64,000 bases of DNA from Paracentrotus lividus (lineage: Eukaryota > Echinodermata > Echinoidea > Camarodonta > Echinidae). The first letter of the stretch is position 1; the number at the start of each line of letters is the position of its first letter. Positions 38,387-49,944 of this stretch are shown piece by piece. Under the pieces are notes generated by a model, which searched no databases, was not told the origin of the DNA, and saw only the letters and a program-made list of their open reading frames with translations. The translations under genes and the position numbers were made by a program. The DNA lies in contig CALNVZ010003434.1 in assembly GCA_940671915.1 (NCBI GenBank), positions 4,009,217 through 4,073,216 on the forward strand, in the 5' to 3' direction.

Positions 38387-39842
38387 TGGGTCATTCCATG
38401 CCAATTCACCCAATAAAAGTGCAATTTTGCACCCTTCCGTCTCAGAATTTGCTCAAATTCGGTACACATGAAATTTAACATTACCTTCCCATGAAACAAA
38501 AAAATTAGCGTAAACGGTCCGTCGATTTCCGAGCTATGGCCCGCCCTTTTTTATTTGTTTTGGCAAAAATGGGTGTGACCTTCCATTTCAACGGCACAAT
38601 GCGCCTGAACTGGTTGACCAATTTTTGTGAAACTGGTACCAATCAAAAGGAAATTCAAAAGGAATTCAAAAATGGTATCAAAAATATTATTGGAGCAATT
38701 TAAAGTGCTATGACCTTTGACCTTTCCTTTAACCTTGATTTTGACCCCCAGACGAATAATATTTTTACTCGATTTTTATGTATGTTAATTTTCAGTATAA
38801 TATTAACATAATATGTAAATATCTAGGATTATATTTTATTTCTTCACCTTTAAAAACTCTTTTAAATGTAATTTACAAATTTACTGTTACCCCCACATAC
38901 TGATATTTGTGTTGGTAATGTGTGTACAAGACTCCATTATACATGAATACTTTCAAACTGAAGTAACATTACAATCAAATACCATAAAGTATTCCATATC
39001 TGTTGCTGATGCTTCAAAGATCTCAAGGATGTATCCAGTTCGGGACAGTAGAGCTGACTACATGTAGGAAGCATTTTGTTTCTGTCAAAACCGCAGATTT
39101 CTGATGATTTGTATGTATACCTATTGCACCCCAATCAAAAGGGCTAAACAAATGTCTCTATTCATAAGCAAATGGAGTCTACGTACATGTATACATTATT
39201 ATTGTGTTTAAAGTTTCCTTTATTACCTAAAAAGCTTAGTTTCCTGTTTTAATTGAATGTAATTTAACTTCAGTTTGGAAGTATTCAAGTAAGCCTATAA
39301 TGGAGACTTGTACACACATTACCAACACAAATATCAATATGTGGGGGTAACAGTAACTTTGTAAATTACATTTAAAAGAGTTTTTAAAGGTGAAGAAATA
39401 AAATATCATCCTAGATTTTTACATGTTATGTTAATATTATACTGAAAATTAACATACATAAAAATCAAGTAAAAATATTATTCATCTGGGGGTCAAAGTC
39501 AAGGTTAAAGGAAAGGTCAAAGGTCATAACACTTTAAATTGCTCCAATAATATTTTTGATACCATTTTTGAATTCCTTTTGAATTTCCTTTTGAATGGTA
39601 CCAGTTTCACAAAAATTGGTCAACCAGTTCAGGCGCATTGTGCCGTTGAAATGGAAGGTCACACCCATTTTTGCCAAAACAAATCAAAAAGGGCGGGCCA
39701 TAGCACGGAAACCGACTGACCGTTGACGCTATTTTTTTTTTTTTCATGGGAAGGTAATGTTAAATATTATGTGTACCAAATTTGAGCGAATTCTGAGATG
39801 GTAGGGTGTAACCCATTGGGTGAATCCAGATGGAATGACCCA
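38387..39842. mobile_element. Long foldback element, ~590-bp inverted arms
   Basis: Left end TGGGTCATTCCATGCC, right end GGAATGACCCA. Arms run about 38387-38975 and 39253-39842 and remain recognisably complementary throughout, e.g. TGACCTTTGACCTTTCCTTT versus AAAGGAAAGGTCAAAGGTCA, and ACCCCCACATACTGATATTT versus AAATATCAATATGTGGGGGT. About 280 bp of non-palindromic spacer remains. Small differences (AATTCACCCAATAAAAG versus CATTGGGTGAATC) show the arms have diverged. No transposase frame. Transcripts across it would form a very long double-stranded RNA. Confidence 0.85.
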
Positions 39843-41870
39843 CCTTCAAAAATATTATTATACAATAACTGTAACTGGTTTGAAATTATAAACTTCCTGT
39901 AGTAGTTTGAGTATAATATTAAAGCTGTCTGTCAAAATATGTAATATGTACAAATGTTTTGAAAACCAAAATCAAGAGTGTACATTACATGAACTTGAAA
40001 ATCACTTGTTTTTGTAATTTTGGGATATGATATTTCATGACAAACAAAATGACACAGAACTATCGATGTCATGTATTTACAGTGTTTTCAATGACTGTTT
40101 ATCTTAAAAATACAGATGGAAGAAATGAAAACATGTGTAAAAGTTTTGGGATAAGGAGCCCCCCCCCCCAACCAAAAAAAAAAAAAGTAAGACAAAGAGA
40201 CTTTGGCACAGGAACTTGTACAAAACAATGTCAGATTTATTGTCCATCAAAACTTGCCCTACCAGCTTTATTGCTATGATTTGGAACCATTAAACTTGAA
40301 TTTTCTTGATAAGAAACTATAAAATGACCAGTAACCACTGTCATTGGAGTTTACTATGAATCAAAGTAACTGTAGCATTGACAGACATAAAGCACCTGAT
40401 CTAAACTCATTTGAAAGTCTATAAATCAAGATCTTTTCAAACTTCCAATTGCAACTTGGATTTCTATCATTTACAAAATGTGAATGAAGTGTATAAAATA
40501 AGGTGTGGCCAGAGTGTAACATTTAATTTTCATAGTTCTGTTTAATATTGTTGTTAATGATATTGTTTTATATTTTATTTGAACAGTCTGTGATAGCAAC
40601 CTGTTTTTTCAAAATTGAATTCACCACAGGACATGCAGTAATGATGGGTAAAAAGTCTGGCACAACAAACTGATAGAATAGAGATACATGTAGGTCTATA
40701 TTTCAAAGACAAATTGCTGGTCAATACTTTGGTGATTTGGGAACTGATGTGAGTTATTTTAATATGGGTGATTATAAACTTTTATTAGCTCTTTAAATTG
40801 CCAACTCAGGCCATCTGGAGTCATATGACATGTACTGAGATGAACTTGGGATAGACAGTACAGATGGAATGTCACAAATATTTGGGGAATTATTATCAAA
40901 GTTACGAGTTCTATACATGTATATTATAATTTTGCAGTTGGATATTTGTTTCTTTTGAAAACAGCTTCTACTTCAAATTGAAATGAACCACACACAAGCA
41001 GCATTTGCAGAGCTTCCTAAAAAATCAATGCATATACATGTAGATTTGTTTACTGCATGAAGAACAACAACCATTTAAAAAAAAACAGCCAAATGAATAT
41101 GGTTTACAGTTGGTTTACAGCTAGAGATCTGCTCCACAGATAAGATTGTCAATGTGCGCTTTACGGGGGCACCCACTTGTCGAATATCGGTTGCGTGACT
41201 GATCCCCCAAAATATACAAGTTTCAACTTCCGATGGGTACTTTGTAAATAAGAAAACATCATGGAGACTTTCCCAAGCCCAGAATGAATTTCAATTGACA
41301 TACTTCTTTGTTTTGCTGTATTTCAAATCTCAAAATAAATATTGAAATGCAGTGCTGCTACATGTTCATTGTATGTATTTGACATAAATTGCAAACCTGT
41401 ATAATGTGCAAGCTAAAAAAAGTGATTAACAACTACACACTAAATGTACTTAATTTTGCATCATGTTTCATGTCAGGCATGTACTTCAATTTCCCAAGAA
41501 ATAATCCTTCAGTTAGTTTGATAATATTTCAGGGTGGTTTTTTTTTAAAGATCAAAATCAATATGAATTTGTAAGCTTCCCATGAGAGTCGTGAGATAAA
41601 TTTATATATTTCTATTGTTTTCAGAGGTGTTTAGCAGACTAAAATATGACCTGAAAACATTGAAGATTTTTAGTTAATTACATGTACAAGAAAATATGAA
41701 AGAATTTATTCTACAAGATAATATCAAAACTCATACATTCCTTAACGATTTTCTGATCCTTTCCCAAGGATTATCTGGACTAAAAATCTTAGTCTCTTGA
41801 ATCAATTAATAGCTCATCTGACATTAAAAAAATTTAATCTTTAATGTATTTACATGTATATTGATTTTTT

Positions 41871-41900
41871 TTCTCTCTCTCTCTCTTTCTCCCTCTCTTT
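41871..41900 (+). repeat. (CT)n tract
   Basis: T run followed by CT dinucleotides with a few interruptions. Confidence 0.8.
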
Positions 41901-42738
41901 TCTTATTAGATGCCAAAGTTCAATTCAATTTTCGACAGGTGTACATGTAGATGTGTAGATGTAGATTCACCTACAGGAGTACATGAACATGTACATGTAT
42001 TTAGTTTTACCACTGCAAAAATAAAGCTTGCATGAGGTATTACCAATGACAATTCCATGCAACAAGTAAGGTATTGTGGTACTGGTAAAAGATGTTTATA
42101 AGAGCGCAGCAAATCAATAGGAATAGCTTCTCACAATTCTTTATTAATCAGTAGCACATACATGTATTCACAAGTTTTTAGATCTTTACCCTTAAGAGTA
42201 CCAATAATTTATTGATCTATTTAGCATCATCTAGACTACATGTAAGCATCTACAGTGTACTATGTAGTCTGTACACACAGACCCTGTTTTGAAACAAGTT
42301 TACAAATATTTCTAGTTGTAGTAGGCCCTGAGCCTCTAGTAGCCTAACTCATTATCAGGAATTCCAAGCTACAGTACAGGGACAACAGTAGGCTGAAGCA
42401 TCTTGTCCAAATTTTAAAGACCGTTTTAATGCTATGACGGACAAGCATAAATAACCCACGCATCAATACCCATTAAAGCATTTAAATCAATGAAGATTGC
42501 ACTGCACTGCTGCACCCGGACTAAAACGATCATTTCAGATTACCCCAATATAAAATAGAATGCTCAAATTGAAATGATTCTTTATTGAGAGTTAATCAAT
42601 AGCTTGAAGGCTTATCTGTAATAGACAGAGCACAAATAGGGGCTTTCATGCACAGTTTATTATTGACAAAATGTCCTATTTGTGTGCTACACTGTACAGG
42701 GTCATCGATTCAATTAGGAGTAAACCATATCAATGTTT

Positions 42739-42990
42739 TTTATACTGGAACTTTCGTACCAATATATTAAACTTCTCCTGGATTATTCGAAAAAGTATGC
42801 ACAAAAACAATAATGCATGAATGATTAAGAAGTTTTGTGTCAATATTGTATGAAGCCATTTACCATACACTGGAGGCTTCGCACCAATGTACATGTACTA
42901 AACTTCTCCTGGATAATGTGAAAGATTATGCACAAAAACAATAATGTATAAACTGATCAAACGGTTTTGTGTTATTATATGAAGCCATTT
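42739..42990 (+). repeat. Tandem duplication, ~127-bp unit, two copies
   Basis: Both copies contain AAACTTCTCCTGGAT, ATGCACAAAAACAATAATG and ATGAAGCCATTT in the same order (first near 42770-42860, second near 42898-42990). Moderately diverged. Confidence 0.7.
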
Positions 42991-43809
42991 GAAAAGCAAT
43001 TCTTGGCAGTGGAACCTTTTTACTTTTAATGTTCTTCCTTATATAAAGAATATCATAATTTGAAAGCTTACAAGTAAGTTATTTTGCCTTTCCCACAACA
43101 GGACCTTTCCTTTATCACTCTTCTGTTTTACGTTTTAAAGCCTTAGTTTTTATAGCCGCAGGTCTAGATGACATTTGCTCCAGCGACAATTGCCTGGGGT
43201 TAAACCTTGACACTAATAGAATAGCCGACTTCATCCTTGGACTAAATAGTATTCCTAAACCCTATGCATAACATAATCCCAACCCTAACCCTGTCCCAAA
43301 ATCTAGGACGAAATAAAGCCTGAAGAAATTGTTGCCACAGCATTTATCATTTCTCTACCACCGGCAAAACATTTTATCATCACTGATTTGGGCCTTCTCG
43401 AGATGTCTGTTGTAGCTGATATAGAAATCAAACAGGCCATGTACTATTAAACAGTCATTTGCAGAATCGCTTTTCACACCTAGATAGATGGACTATTGAC
43501 AAACCTATCACTTCCATAATGCAGTAAATCTTTGCTCTTTATCAAATCTCAATGTAGCAAATTTGCAAAAAGGAGGGCCAAACTTTGATAATTTTCTGTC
43601 AATACTGGCAGTGGCGACAGGAACAAATAGAAGAAAGAGATAAGTCCAAGGTCTGAAGATCGTATCGTGATTCAATAATTGCTATAAAGGAGCTGACAGA
43701 TTTCAACAAAGTTGTCATTTAATGGGCCGTTTAAAGACAAAACTTAACAAAATATGTTTCCATGAAAAGAAAATGTTACTTGTCAGGTACATTTTGTCCA
43801 GATTCTTCT

Positions 43810-43892
43810 AATAATTGTAAAGCGCTTAGAGATGAAATTGTGTCATATTAGGCGCTATATAAATCACAACTATTATTATTATGATTATTATT
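43810..43892 (+). mobile_element. L2-type retroelement 3' tail
   Basis: TTGTAAAGCGCTTAGAGATG, then GGCGCTATATAAATC and (ATT)n. This GTAAAGCGCTT...GGCGCTATATAAAT arrangement is the classic 3' end of L2-clade LINEs and their SINEs. The 5' part is not recognisable. Confidence 0.65.
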
Positions 43893-45567
43893 CTTGTATG
43901 TATTTATTTCATATGTTGCCAAAACATGTACATGTATGTATTATTAATTAATCAAATATACATTTACATGTACATGTCAATGGATATGCAATTATGATCA
44001 CACAGTCTACTACATGTATCTTTGTTAAATTCTACAAATATTGCTATGCAATATACATTTGTACATGTAGGTTGGTACTATTTTTATCATCTCCCTACTC
44101 ACAAGAAGTGAACAATTCTTCTTGGATGAATACATTGTAAGTCCATAAAAGTTCCTATTTTGCCAAAAAATCTGGGTCAGGTAATTGACCACAAAAAAAA
44201 TGAAAAGCTGAATTCGACTTTGTCTCCATTGCTAAATAAATAAAAACAGAAAGATGGAACCCAATAACTCTGTAAATCTAAACTCTATATTACAAAAAAC
44301 AAACAAACAAACAAACAAACAAAAACATACACAAGTGATTGTTATTAAAAACTTTCTCCAGGGAGACATTTTTGCAAAAGAAATTTTTAACATGGTTTGG
44401 TTTTCATGAGTAACATGAAGAATCATGGCAATTGTCTAAATGTAAACTGGAGTTCTAATCATACAGAACAGTATGTAAACATGTTTCATATACCCCCAGT
44501 ATGTCAAATGTATGTCGATATTGCACTTTATCAAGTGGAAAAGAAGTGTAGACATACATGTATGAATAATTTTGAGTTTTCAATTGTATATTGGTCTATG
44601 AACTTCATAAGAAACCTCAGGAGCACACCCTTGACTCCTTTGGCACCTTGTCCGCCCTTCTTTGAAGAGAGAAAAAGATCAAATGAGCCAATACAGTTGT
44701 AAGGGTGTCCCCTTTAAGCAAAGGGTCATTACCAAGGTAACGTGTATAAACGATGCTTATATATGTTCAAGATTTTTATGAGCTGGTAGAGGGATGCTGT
44801 CGCTTGGGGCGAACTAGCCAAGTCTGTGCCAGCAGATATGGGTATGGGTCACCACATCTACTGTAACTTTGTATGGGGTGGAGTTGTGAGATAAGGCAAT
44901 TTGATTACGACGAAAGGGGTCTATTGTGGAATTATGTTTGGGTAAATATATTTATGGGCGCTTGTATAAACAGTCTGAAGGTGTGGAATTTCATTGATTC
45001 AGTGAGGACTATGGAATCATGAAATAAAGATTGAAAATGAGACAATTGAATTTGGTGTGTTTAGATGTGGAGTGGGGTGATTCTGTTCTGGAATATTGAC
45101 AGATCTTCTTGTTATGTTGCAAGCCCTAGCTTAATAGATAAGGAAGTAATCATGGACAAAATTATTTCACCCTATTTTTTAAACCAAGTCGACCAAAAGT
45201 ACATGTACCATTTAGTAAAGCCTAAATTCCAAATACCAAGTCCTTAGGATAAGACTCAAACACCTAAAGGCCTAGTTATCACTCAACTCTGTACTCTTCC
45301 CTAAATGCACATTATATTGTAATTAGTTTACTACTAGCTTTAGTAAGGTATTGTGAAAATCGGCCCTGGGGCCCATTTCTCAAAACCATCAGAATTCCAA
45401 GCAAAATGAAAACAAAATAACACACAGAGACAAACAATGTACAAATTCATTAGTAATAAAACTTCAAAAAGAATGCGGCCAACATCAAAAAGAAAGCTGC
45501 CATAAAAAGAACGAATAGAGAGCTGTCATTTCGGGTCTGCTGAGAAGGGAAAAAAAACAATTCTTAC
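43893..45567. other. Intron sequence downstream of the TPR exon
   Basis: Contains the minus-strand donor at 45567-45566 and then AT-rich unique-looking DNA. A (CAAA)n microsatellite lies at 44294-44325. No second TPR exon (the expected continuation encodes AYxRQG) was found here or in lower coordinates, so the downstream intron probably runs past the window start. Confidence 0.45.
44294..44325 (+). repeat. (CAAA)n microsatellite
   Basis: Seven or so CAAA units. Confidence 0.85.
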
Positions 45568-45981
45568 CTTTGGCCACTTTGAATTGAGTTCCCTTGCTTT
45601 GATTGCATCTGTGAGTGCCCTCTCATAATCCTTCAACTTCACGTGTGCCGCAGACCGGTTACTGTACAATATGTGATTGGCCGGATCCAGGTCTAGCGCT
45701 TCAGTGTAGAGACGTATGGCTCGTTGGAAGTCCGAGTTCTGACATGCCTCATTACTCTGCCGCACTTTCTCCTGGAAGAGCGCCCTCTTGTCGGACATTG
45801 GCAGGCGTACGTTAGCCGCCGGTACGGTGGAGGTGGGGATGTTCATTGTTGCGGCGGTGGTAGAGGTGGTAGATGTTGTAGCAATGCTGGGAAGACTGGT
45901 GTTGCTATTGCTATTGGAGCTGTTGTTAGAGTCTCTACTGGCTGTGCTGATGTCATCATGCGTGTCACCAGACGACGACTT
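45568..45981 (-). CDS. TTC28: Internal exon of a TTC28-like tetratricopeptide repeat protein (partial gene)
   Basis: Seen: an open frame of exactly 138 codons on the minus strand. It is bounded by an acceptor (pyrimidine-rich tract then CAG at 45982-45984) and a donor (AAG followed by GTAAGAA at 45567-45561), phase 0 at both ends. Exon residues 1-45 are Ser/Thr/Asn-rich low complexity. Residues 69-102 and 103-136 form two TPR units with the expected small residue at position 20 (Ala in QRAIRLY and ERALTD) and Pro at position 32 of the first. The second has Ser there, and the exon stops right after KWPK, where a third TPR should continue. Known: TTC28 is a large TPR/CHAT-domain protein linked to midzone and cytokinesis biology. 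Its N-terminal TPRs contain EKVRQSN and ILYSNRSAA-like blocks and KARELN-KWPK, which match here. Inferred: the first TPRs of an orthologue or one of several paralogues. A methionine at 45846 is in frame, but the open frame and splice site upstream argue it is internal rather than the start. Alternative: another TPR co-chaperone (STI1/TTC family). Confidence 0.85.
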
Positions 45982-46638
45982 CTGTGAATGACAAGGATAT
46001 AGTCCGGGAAATTAATATAATGGACAAATTACAAAGGTACAACATGAAGTTGGCAAAAACAAAAACTTGACCAATTTTAAATATCGTTTGAACCCAGGAG
46101 AGGCCACTAACCTCATCATTATGAGACAACTTACACCATATTAAGTACAAGTAAAACCATCATCACTGAAAACAGAAGATGTTGGCCAATGCCAAGCTCA
46201 TTTTAGGATGGAAGGAAGCATTTATACATGTATGACAAATATACACAAAGAGGAAAGTTCTACATTCATACAAGAACATTATAAACTAGTTTAAGACATC
46301 ATTCGCAAATATACATTCATGTAGTCCCATACACAAGTGTGACAAGTGCTTATAAATAAATCTTGTGATGGTTAAAAATAATCCTTCAACTCCAACTTTC
46401 AAACTCAGTGGGTTGAGCGTGACAGCTGACGCAAACGATTTATTCTCAGCAGGACAAAACTTGTGACATTACAAACACCTTTTTTTTATACAGGTTTCTT
46501 CATGTTTAATGTCTATAGTTTATAATGTAAGACTAGACACTTTTAAGAACAAAAATACATGTACATTGTACAACAGCTTCCCAGTGTTTACAATTTGTAA
46601 TTAAGAAGTTTAATAAATCAATCAATATTTAATGATGA
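45982..46638. other. Intron sequence upstream of the TPR exon
   Basis: Begins with the minus-strand acceptor. The remainder is AT-rich with no coding-like frame. It contains two ACATGT motifs (near 46206 and 46557) and short A/T runs. Read as intron of the TTC28-like gene by inference. Confidence 0.5.
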
Positions 46639-47634
46639 ACTAGCAGCAGTGCCCGTAGCAGCACAGGGAGGAGGCACATAATTCTATTTATATAGTTTGT
46701 TACATTATAGAAATTTTAATTCTGACATTAAAAAAACAAAACAAACAAACAAAAACAAAAACACGATTTTCATCCGATCCAAGCCCATTTTTTTATTTTA
46801 TTTTTTTTTGAAAATATATAAATGAAGAAGGAATGTTATGTTATCATAATTACATATAAAAATGTTTCGATACCATGCCAACAGTCCACCATAGATGTTA
46901 TTACCCTTCCCTTTCTCTATCTATCTTTCCCCTATAATTTCCCCTAGTTTGTTAATAAATAAAATCGGCCTTCGTCCTCCAAGAAAAGAAGGTCACATAT
47001 CATAGGGGGTGGGGTTAAGTCCGTCCATTTGGTATTTATTTTTTCCCTCCCAATTTTAATTTTTTAATTTTATTTAATTTTTATTTTTTAATTTTATTTA
47101 ATTCTTATTTTTATTTATTATTTCATATTTGCTTTTCGATCAATTTGGCGTCCCTCTTTCCCCAATATACGGGCATGTTGCTCATAGTTCTACTTCTGTT
47201 TTTCTTTTCCTTTCCGTATTTGGCCCCTATATATTTTTGTTATCTTATATCAGTTTAATTGAAGACATTCCTTCTCAGAAACGTATAATTAGATATGAAT
47301 GCTTTATCAAAACATTATCCTTGAAGCATGCCCATCAACCCAAATATCAAAAACACCCCCCCCCAAAAAAAAAAAAATAAATAAAAAATAAAAAAATCCA
47401 GTTAGACTGAGAGGTAAGTTAGACTGAGAGGGATATACATGTAGTACAATGTGCATGATATCTGCATGAATTAATTTGTGTGACATGTGAGCCATTTGAT
47501 TGCTTCAATTTTCCCTTTAGTTTATTTGCTTTTCCCGTATAGCGTAATTATATATTCAATTTGAAATATCATAATTTCAGTGGTTTGGTTTAGTCTTTCT
47601 ATTTCCCAGCTATCCTATACTCCCTTTTTTTCTT

Positions 47635-47640
<6 letters not shown>

Positions 47641-47668
<28 letters not shown>
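47641..47668 (+). repeat. (CT)n microsatellite beside the gap
   Basis: Uninterrupted CT dinucleotides directly before the first copy of the duplicated gap flank. Confidence 0.85.
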
Positions 47669-47671
<3 letters not shown>

Positions 47672-47708
47672 TACTCCTCTCCACCTCCTCTATAATTTTT
47701 TTTTTTTT

Positions 47709-47722
47709 NNNNNNNNNNNNNN
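47709..47722. other. Assembly gap (14 N)
   Basis: Fourteen N bases. The 45 bases on either side (47664-47708 and 47723-47767) are identical, both starting CTCTCCGTTACTCCTCTCCA and ending in T13, so the gap most likely separates two copies of the same sequence that should be merged. Confidence 0.97.
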
Positions 47723-48831
47723 CTCTCCGTTACTCCTCTCCACCTCCTCTATAATTTTTTTTTTTTTCATTTTCTTTTTCATTTTAATCCAACTGTATTA
47801 TTTCATGACATCTGAATGGGTCGATGAAGTACTTGGAGCCCTAACTGAACTGTTAGTGGTAAACAATTCTGAGAGGTTCCTGTTCTTTTGGGGCCATTGG
47901 TAGAACAATTTCCCATTAATTATTTGATTTTCCCTCATATAAAAAATATTACATTCATTTTGAAATATTATTTGATTTTCGATCACTATTATGAAAATTA
48001 TATCTATTTTGAAATATAATTTTAATAATTTGGTTTCTCTTTTAATTTTCCAGCTACCTTTAATACTGTTTTAGTTTATATATTTTTCTGCGCATCTTCT
48101 CCACTTCCTCCATATGGATTTTATTATTATTACTTTTATATGACGCCCCTTTCTCTCTCTCTCTCTCTCTCGTTGGGGGTGTATATTTTTTATGACGCCC
48201 TTTTTTTAAATTTCATTCCGACATTAAAAAAATTATAAAAAAAAAAAAATAAAAAAAAAAAGGAAAGACAATTTCAGCCGACACATGTCCATTTTTAAAT
48301 TACTGTTGTTGTTTAAAATTTATAAATAAAAGAGGAATATCGTGTTATTATATTACATGTAAAAATGTGTTGATACCTTGACAACAGTCCACCATAGATT
48401 GTTTATTCCTTTTCCCCTTCTCTCTCTCTCTTTCTCTCTTTCTTTCTTTTTCTCTCTCTCTATCTTTCCCCTCCGAGAGATTTATTTCAAGTTTCTTTCT
48501 TATACATATTTTATACATGTATATACGATTAGACTTCTTTTCCTTCTAGATTTTGCTAACTTTGCATTCGGAATTAATATCAATCATCACAACAACAAAA
48601 AAAGAAAAAAAAAAAAAAAAGAACACCATTTCCGGCTCTGGTGATAAACAAATTATTCAAATATAATAGACTTCTTACTTTTATCCTTTTCTCGTTCCAC
48701 CCTCTTTCTACTCATAGCTTTACTTTCGTTTTTCTTTGGCCACTATAAAATTATATTTTACTCACCTTATATCGGTTTAATTGAAGACATTCCTTTTCAG
48801 GATGTATCTCAATATGCGCGTATTCTGGGGC

Positions 48832-48857
48832 GGGGGGGGGGGGGGGGGGGGGGGGGG
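48832..48857 (+). repeat. Poly-G run (26 G)
   Basis: Uninterrupted G26 followed shortly by a GGGCCCGGGCCCCCCGGG palindromic patch. Likely unreliable in assembly. Confidence 0.85.
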
Positions 48858-49123
48858 CTTTACGGGCCCGGGCCCCCCGGGTAGGCACCCAAAAGGGGGC
48901 TGAAATGACCATTTAATTAAAAATTAAAAATTAAAAAAATTTACACGATTTGAGCCGATTGACATCTCAAACCTACCCCTACAGCTGATATATGACCTCA
49001 TGGTTGGCCTGAAGGCCGAAAAAAAATTTCAACACCTAATTTCCCGGCTGTCCATCCTCCCTTACTATTTTACTATATACATGTACATGTATATCTCTCT
49101 CTCACTAAAAAACGCCCCTTTCT

Positions 49124-49135
49124 GTCTCTCTCTCT

Positions 49136-49166
<31 letters not shown>
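49124..49166 (+). repeat. (CT)n followed by T28
   Basis: CT dinucleotides joined to a long T run. Confidence 0.85.
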
Positions 49167-49243
49167 GTTTGTTGTTGCTGTGATTAACTTTGTTTTTGCT
49201 TTCTTAAAGACACCATAGATTTATAGCGATCGATCGGCAGAAT

Positions 49244-49930
49244 TCCGTCTATCCTATCTCATGGAAAATGGCACGATTACATCCAAACAGTCCTATTTCA
49301 TGACTTTTGAATGTCACGATGCACTACTTTAAATCCTAAGTGATTTGTTGATCAAAGTGGTAAAACTGGAAAAAGCAACAATGGTGACAAACATTCGTTC
49401 CAATGCTCGATACCCAAAGAATATAGAGAAGAAAGAGTAAGATTTGACGCGTTCATACAATGCAGTACAGATACAATCAAAGTGTGTAGGGTCTTGCTGC
49501 GGACTACCGGCACAACACGTGAGATCGGAACTACACATTTTCGGGCAGTGGCCGTTCTCCGTTTTGTTTTCCTTCGGCTTCGGTACATTTTCGTCTGTCC
49601 TATTTCATCGAAAATGGCGAGATTGCGTCCAAACGGTCCTATTTTATGACTTCTGAATGTCAGGATGCACTGCTTTTAGTGTTAAGTGATTTGTTCAGCA
49701 AAGTGTTGAAACTAAAAAAACAACGATGGTGACAAACATTCGTACCAAACCTCGATACCCAAAGAATGTAGAGGGGGAAAGAGTTAGATTTCACGCGTTC
49801 ATGCAGTACAGATACGATGGAAGCTGTGTAGGGTCTCGCTGCGCATAACCCGCACAACACGTGAGAACGGGTACTACCCATTTTCGGGCAGTGGCAGCTC
49901 TCCGTTTTATTGTCCTTCGGCTTCGGCTTT
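49244..49930 (+). repeat. Tandem duplication, ~345-bp unit
   Basis: Copies 49244-49585 and 49590-49930 share GGTGACAAACATTCGT, CGATACCCAAAGAAT, GCACAACACGTGAGA, CATTTTCGGGCAGTGGC and end in CCTTCGGCTTCGG. Copies differ by scattered substitutions. GC-richer than the flanks. Confidence 0.85.
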
Positions 49931-49944
49931 TATTATATAGATAC

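Larger units (their letters stand above)
39843..43809. other. AT-rich non-coding region
   Basis: C11-A12 junction at 40159-40186, (CT)n at 41871-41900, a tandem duplication at 42739-42990, many ACATGTACATG motifs. No exon supported. Confidence 0.4.
46646..49937. mobile_element. Composite non-coding element, ~3.3 kb, with internal duplications
   Basis: Starts GCAGTGCCCGTAGCAGCACA and ends TTTATTATATAGAT. ACTAGCA lies immediately outside both ends (46639-46645 and 49938-49944), which could be a 7-bp target duplication or part of the element's termini. The body repeats a block: 46762-47300 and 48266-48800 share ACAGTCCACCATAGAT and TTTAATTGAAGACATTCCTT. A second, near-tandem duplication occupies 49244-49930. 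CT and poly-A/T tracts are very dense. No coding frame. Class unknown. Confidence 0.55.

Noticed and set aside
45615-45991. Three plus-strand frames of 66-87 codons, two of them Val/Gly/Leu-rich
   Set aside because: They are antisense shadows of the TTC28-like exon; the (ACC/ACT/AAC)-rich leader gives Val/Leu-rich antisense frames.
47580-47903. 107-codon plus frame spanning the N gap
   Set aside because: Crosses unknown bases and CT/T tracts, so it has no meaning as a protein.
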